64,000 nt of DNA from Tillus elongatus. Taxonomy: Eukaryota; Arthropoda; Insecta; Coleoptera; Cleridae. The notes beneath the pieces are model-generated. The model searched no databases. It saw only the letters and a list, made by a program, of their open reading frames with translations, and had not been told where the DNA came from. The stretch is from contig OZ023269.1 of NCBI GenBank assembly GCA_964006375.1, forward strand, positions 5,490,501 through 5,554,500, in the 5' to 3' direction. A program made the translations under genes and the position numbers. Each line of letters starts with the position of its first letter. The stretch's first letter is position 1. This document shows, in pieces, positions 60,387 through 64,000 of this stretch.

Positions 60387-60821
60387 TTATTGTAAGCTAG
60401 TCTGTATAGTCCTAGCCTTCCACGTTAGCTTAGAGTTGAATACGACCGCAACATATTTTACCTCCCTGGCCATTGGGATGTTTCTACCGTATAGAGTGAG
60501 AGTTCTGGGGCTCATCCACTTCCTGCTCATCGGAAACGGTATGACGGTTGCTTTCTCGGGGCTCACCCCGAGCTCTTGGCCAACCGTCCACATTTCCACC
60601 ATTTTCAGTGCTATCTGCATGCCCTTCAACACTGACTGTGTAACCTTTCCTCGGACTATGATGACAATCTCTTCCGCATAGCCCTGTATCTCGTACCTCC
60701 CTCCCGAGAGCCTCCCTAGCAGGCCTTCCACGACTAGGCACAAGAGCAGGGGAGACAGAACGCTCCTCTGCGGACACCCCTCCGCGACCGCGGCCAACAG
60801 CAAGCACACTTCCTGCGACAT
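60387..60821 (-). pseudogene. LINE reverse transcriptase fragment linked to RNase H
   Basis: A 144-codon frame with EGCPQRSVLSPLLLCLVVEG (PQG box), then IQGYAEEIVIIVRGK where the catalytic YADD is changed to YAEE, and REVKYVAVVFNSKLTWKAR (thumb block, degraded). N-terminal RT and endonuclease are missing. The two catalytic Asp to Glu changes would by themselves abolish or strongly reduce activity. Confidence 0.75.
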
Positions 60822-60830
60822 TTCTCTATG

Positions 60831-61059
60831 TAGCTGGTATTCGCCTTAGGTTGTTAGCCTAAATTTTGCCAATTTTGACGTGTAAAATCGCGACTGGTGT
60901 TTTAAGAGTAAAAGTTATCAAATTTTCTGGAATTTCCTGACCTTTTTGCGCCAAAAGACTTTATTTGTAACGTACAATAGATTTTGTTATCCAAACAATA
61001 TATTTTGCTTTTGTGCGTTTATCTGATCATCAGTGGCACCCAACAGTTTTTTTCATGAA
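60831..61059. other. Spacer, nothing recognised
   Basis: Short AT-rich stretch without a supported feature. Confidence 0.4.
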
Positions 61060-61320
61060 ATGCCTATGTTATTCGGAATAAAACACGAAATTTTCTGCGA
61101 AAAATTAGGCCTATCTCCCCGACTAACAAACTTATCCAAGCCACTTGCAAAAGAACGGTATCCATCAAAATTGATCGAAATCATTGGCCCATGATTTTTT
61201 TTAGTATATATATCAACATATAAAATTTCAAACTAACCCTGGATATAGGATCTAGTGGGCATAGTTAGCGCTTACTTGAACCTCAAAAGTCAGGATCTCT
61301 CCACTACTGAATTTGCAAAC
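61060..61320 (-). repeat. Repeat X copy with minimal TA tract
   Basis: Block A (CCGACTAACAAACTTATCC), a short AGTATATATATCAACATATA, then block B (GGATATAGGATCTAGTGGGC). The only full A-TA-B junction here with fewer than ten TA units. Confidence 0.7.
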
Positions 61321-61470
61321 AATGTCTGACTTTCAAGAGAAAGTAACAAAAATGTCGTAGGACGTGGAGATAGGGCAAAAAAAGAAGTAAAATACGCTAA
61401 TGTTGTAAACACTGAAGCAAATAGATTAACGCCACATAAAATTACACATACAAAAAACTATATTGATTAT

Positions 61471-61880
61471 ATTTGGTACACGATCTCCAACTAAAAAGAG
61501 TATACGACATACTAAAGTGAACGCAGTAAAAAAAAATTGGGTTATTAGCATTTTAAATTCGGTACCATAACGCAATTGCTGTCGCATGTTAAATTAGCGC
61601 TGCAGGTCAGGTAAATAATCCGTATTTAGGAAAGATAAAAAATTATACTAATAACATTTGGTACACGATTTACAACTAACAAAGGAATACATACTAAATT
61701 TAATGTAATTAAGATATTAATCAGCATTTTATTTGTTTTTATTAATTAGCATTAAATCAGCATAATTTTTTTTAATGAACATCTTAAATTCTCTACCATA
61801 ACGAGGTTACTGCAGCATGTTAAATCAGCGTTATATTTCAGGTAACTATTTCGTATTTAACAAAGTTAATAAAAGCCAGA
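61471..61880. repeat. Tandem duplication of about 185-225 bp
   Basis: ATTTGGTACACGAT starts at 61471 and again at 61656. Both copies later contain a CCATAACG...TGCTG/ACTGC word like the family M terminus and a GCATGTTAAATTAGCG or GCATGTTAAATCAGCG word. Confidence 0.6.
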
Positions 61881-62578
61881 TATATTATTGAAACTGGAAG
61901 CAAATATCTTTTTGTTTAAAAGAAATCAGATCTTTGGAGTAAAATATTTTTCTTGAGTGCGAAGCCCCGAGAAAAATGAATCAAACAATTGTTTCCACTA
62001 GTAAAAATTTTTATTAAAGCATCGAAGCAACCACATAACATTTTTCAAAGACTTGGCTACTGGTTCTCTTGATGGACAATACTTGTTGAAAATAATGTTT
62101 GTTTTTCTAGAATATGGGATATCCATTGATTTTGCATTCATCATTTACGAGTCTGTCTCCGTATGGCTAGGTGTAACGATCTTTGATTGAGCTTTGAAGT
62201 TTGGCGAGTAGGTGTCGAATCCAATCAGCTAATATGTGTTTATCTGTTCGCGACACACCACCGGCATATACTACTCAAATTGGCTTATAGATATATCAGC
62301 TCAATTTATACTGAACTCTGCTGTCACACTCAGCAAATGTAAATTGGTCTCCAATTAAATTATGCAAGAGATAGCCTCACATTTTGTTTATATTATACAT
62401 GAAACATTGACAGGAAACTAAGATAACGCTAGATCTACAAAGCAGGCTCATTGAACATAGTCCGATAATTCAAATATATTTTTTTATGGCCCATGAGTCG
62501 TTGGTAATACCTACATTTTTTTTTTTCATTCCTTATTGCGTTTTTCCATTTTTCATCGAAATTTGTTGCATGATTGTA
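61881..62578. other. Spacer, nothing recognised
   Basis: No supported frame or repeat. Confidence 0.45.
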
Positions 62579-62925
62579 AAAAAAGTTGAGACGCAGTAAG
62601 TGCGCTTTAGGAGCGAATTTTCATTAAACGCTTCAAAATTCGATAACCCAATTTGCTATTAACTAATTAACTATTACTTAACTAATAATTATTTATTTCG
62701 TGAGCGAGGAAACGAGTCTTCTCGGAAATGTTTTAAGTTTATTATAGGAAAATTTTTGTACATTTCCAAACAACTTATGGTGGTAAGATATGATACATTG
62801 CTCCTACTATATAGGTTATACTGGTGACCAAATTAATTCCTGCCTACATTAAAGAGACCTATTTTCTATTAAAAACATTAAAAAAAATTCACTTTCATAA
62901 CGCACTTGCTGCGCCTAGACTTTTT
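62579..62925 (-). mobile_element. MITE family M, second complete copy
   Basis: Starts AAAAAAAGTTGAGACGCAGT and ends CATAACGCACTTGCTGCGCC TAGAC. In reverse complement the body (TATAACCTATATAGTAGG, AATAAACTTAAAACATTTCC) matches 54467-54735, with an extra TTAACTAATTAAC-rich insert. Confidence 0.65.
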
Positions 62926-63161
62926 TCCTTCATGCGCCCACAGAGTCAATATCAATTTTTTTTCAATTAAAGAAATATTAGCGTTCTTTAATTTTCATAT
63001 TGTTAAATTTTTTGTGTGTTAAATTATTGTTATTAGTGAATTTTCTTAAAACAAATTCACTAATGGGGAGATCCCGACTTTTGAATTTTGAAAAAATTTT
63101 TGCAAATGAGCGCGAACTAGGACCTCTAGAACCCATATCCGGGGTCAGTTTCAATTTTTAT

Positions 63162-63377
<216 letters not shown>

Positions 63378-63841
63378 ATCACACCGATAACTCAAAAAAT
63401 AATGGGCCGATTTTGATAAAATTTGGCATGTACCTTTATTTTGTAAATGGCTTGGATAAGTTCGTTAGTCAGGAAAATCGGACGAGGTTTTCCGGGAAAA
63501 TTTTGAGTTTTCATTCGAAAAAAATTCTTATCTCAAAAAGTAATAAGCCGATTTTAATAAAAATTGGCATGTACCTTCCTTTTGTAAATGGCTTTGACAA
63601 GTTTGTTAGTCAAGAAAATCGGACGAGGTTTTCCGGGAAAATTTTGAGTTTTCATTCGAAAAAGTTTTTATCTCAAAGAATAATAAGCCGATATAAATAA
63701 AATTTGGCATGTACCTTCCTTTTGTAAATGGCTTTGATAAGTTCGTTAATCAGAAAAATCGAACGAGGTTTTCTGAAAAAATTTTGCAAATGAGCGCGAA
63801 CTAAAACCCCTAGAACCCATATCCGGGGTCAGTTTCAATTT

Positions 63842-63948
<107 letters not shown>

Positions 63949-64000
63949 ACCGATAACTCAAAAAATAATAGGTCGATTTTGATAAAATTTAGCACGCACC

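Larger units (their letters stand above)
59430..60830 (-). mobile_element. LINE relic with RNase H domain (R1/LOA/I group)
   Basis: Minus-strand RT fragment (60387-60821) followed by an RNase H and C-terminal Cys region (59618-60334), joined across a deletion. GC content is higher than the neighbours. Frames are otherwise long, so the insertion is not very old. Confidence 0.75.

Overview
The window reads as intergenic or heterochromatin-like DNA of an AT-rich arthropod, most likely an insect. Tc1/mariner, piggyBac and hAT DNA transposons, several LINE clades, a Penelope-like element, tRNA-derived SINEs and very long (TA)n arrays are interleaved and nested. I found no convincing single-copy host gene. 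The only longer reading frame unlike a transposon is a 194-codon frame at 15583-16167, which I do not recognise. Nothing looks prokaryotic, and species cannot be named from sequence alone.

Layout. 1-1.2 kb: a composite repeat (called X here) with a tRNA-like promoter and a (TA)n tract. 3.3-5.6 kb: a LINE inserted in an internally deleted mariner-like element. 5.8-7.5 kb: a non-coding hAT-type element with an 8-bp target duplication. 8.3-9.1 kb: two tRNA-derived SINEs. 10.6-13.6 kb: a mariner relic, then a LINE relic split by a piggyBac relic. 13.6-14.9 kb: a second X unit in opposite orientation. 16.4-31.7 kb: a Jockey-like LINE province with a 5'-truncated copy, one nearly intact copy, two almost identical head-to-tail truncated units of 2277 bp, and an opposite-strand relic. 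31.7-37.3 kb: a second mariner family, MITEs and another LINE. 37.7-39.1 kb: a palindrome of about 1.03 kb with 70-bp minisatellites, (TA)n on both sides and a hammerhead-like motif at each end. 40.3-41.6 kb: a Penelope-like relic with a GIY-YIG domain and inverted terminal repeats carrying hammerhead-like motifs. 41.7-43.6 kb: an R4/Dong-type LINE abutting a pure (ATT)n array. 44-50 kb: SINEs (one with perfect target duplications), piggyBac and Jockey pieces, and two LTR- or promoter-like modules, one with heat-shock-element-like repeats. 50-56 kb: two mariner-like copies with very long inverted repeats plus MITEs. 57-61 kb: LINE, Penelope, Tc1 and RNase-H LINE relics. 61-64 kb: repeat X again, in tandem.

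No genes here work together as a pathway. The biology is transposon nesting and post-insertional rearrangement. The most unusual items are the fold-back palindrome, the TATA box placed about 40 bp upstream of each Penelope hammerhead-like motif, the tandem LINE units that normal retrotransposition would not produce, and the X repeat whose (TA)n tract, hairpin and tRNA-like head recur across the window. All calls come from reading the sequence by eye; no database or alignment was run.
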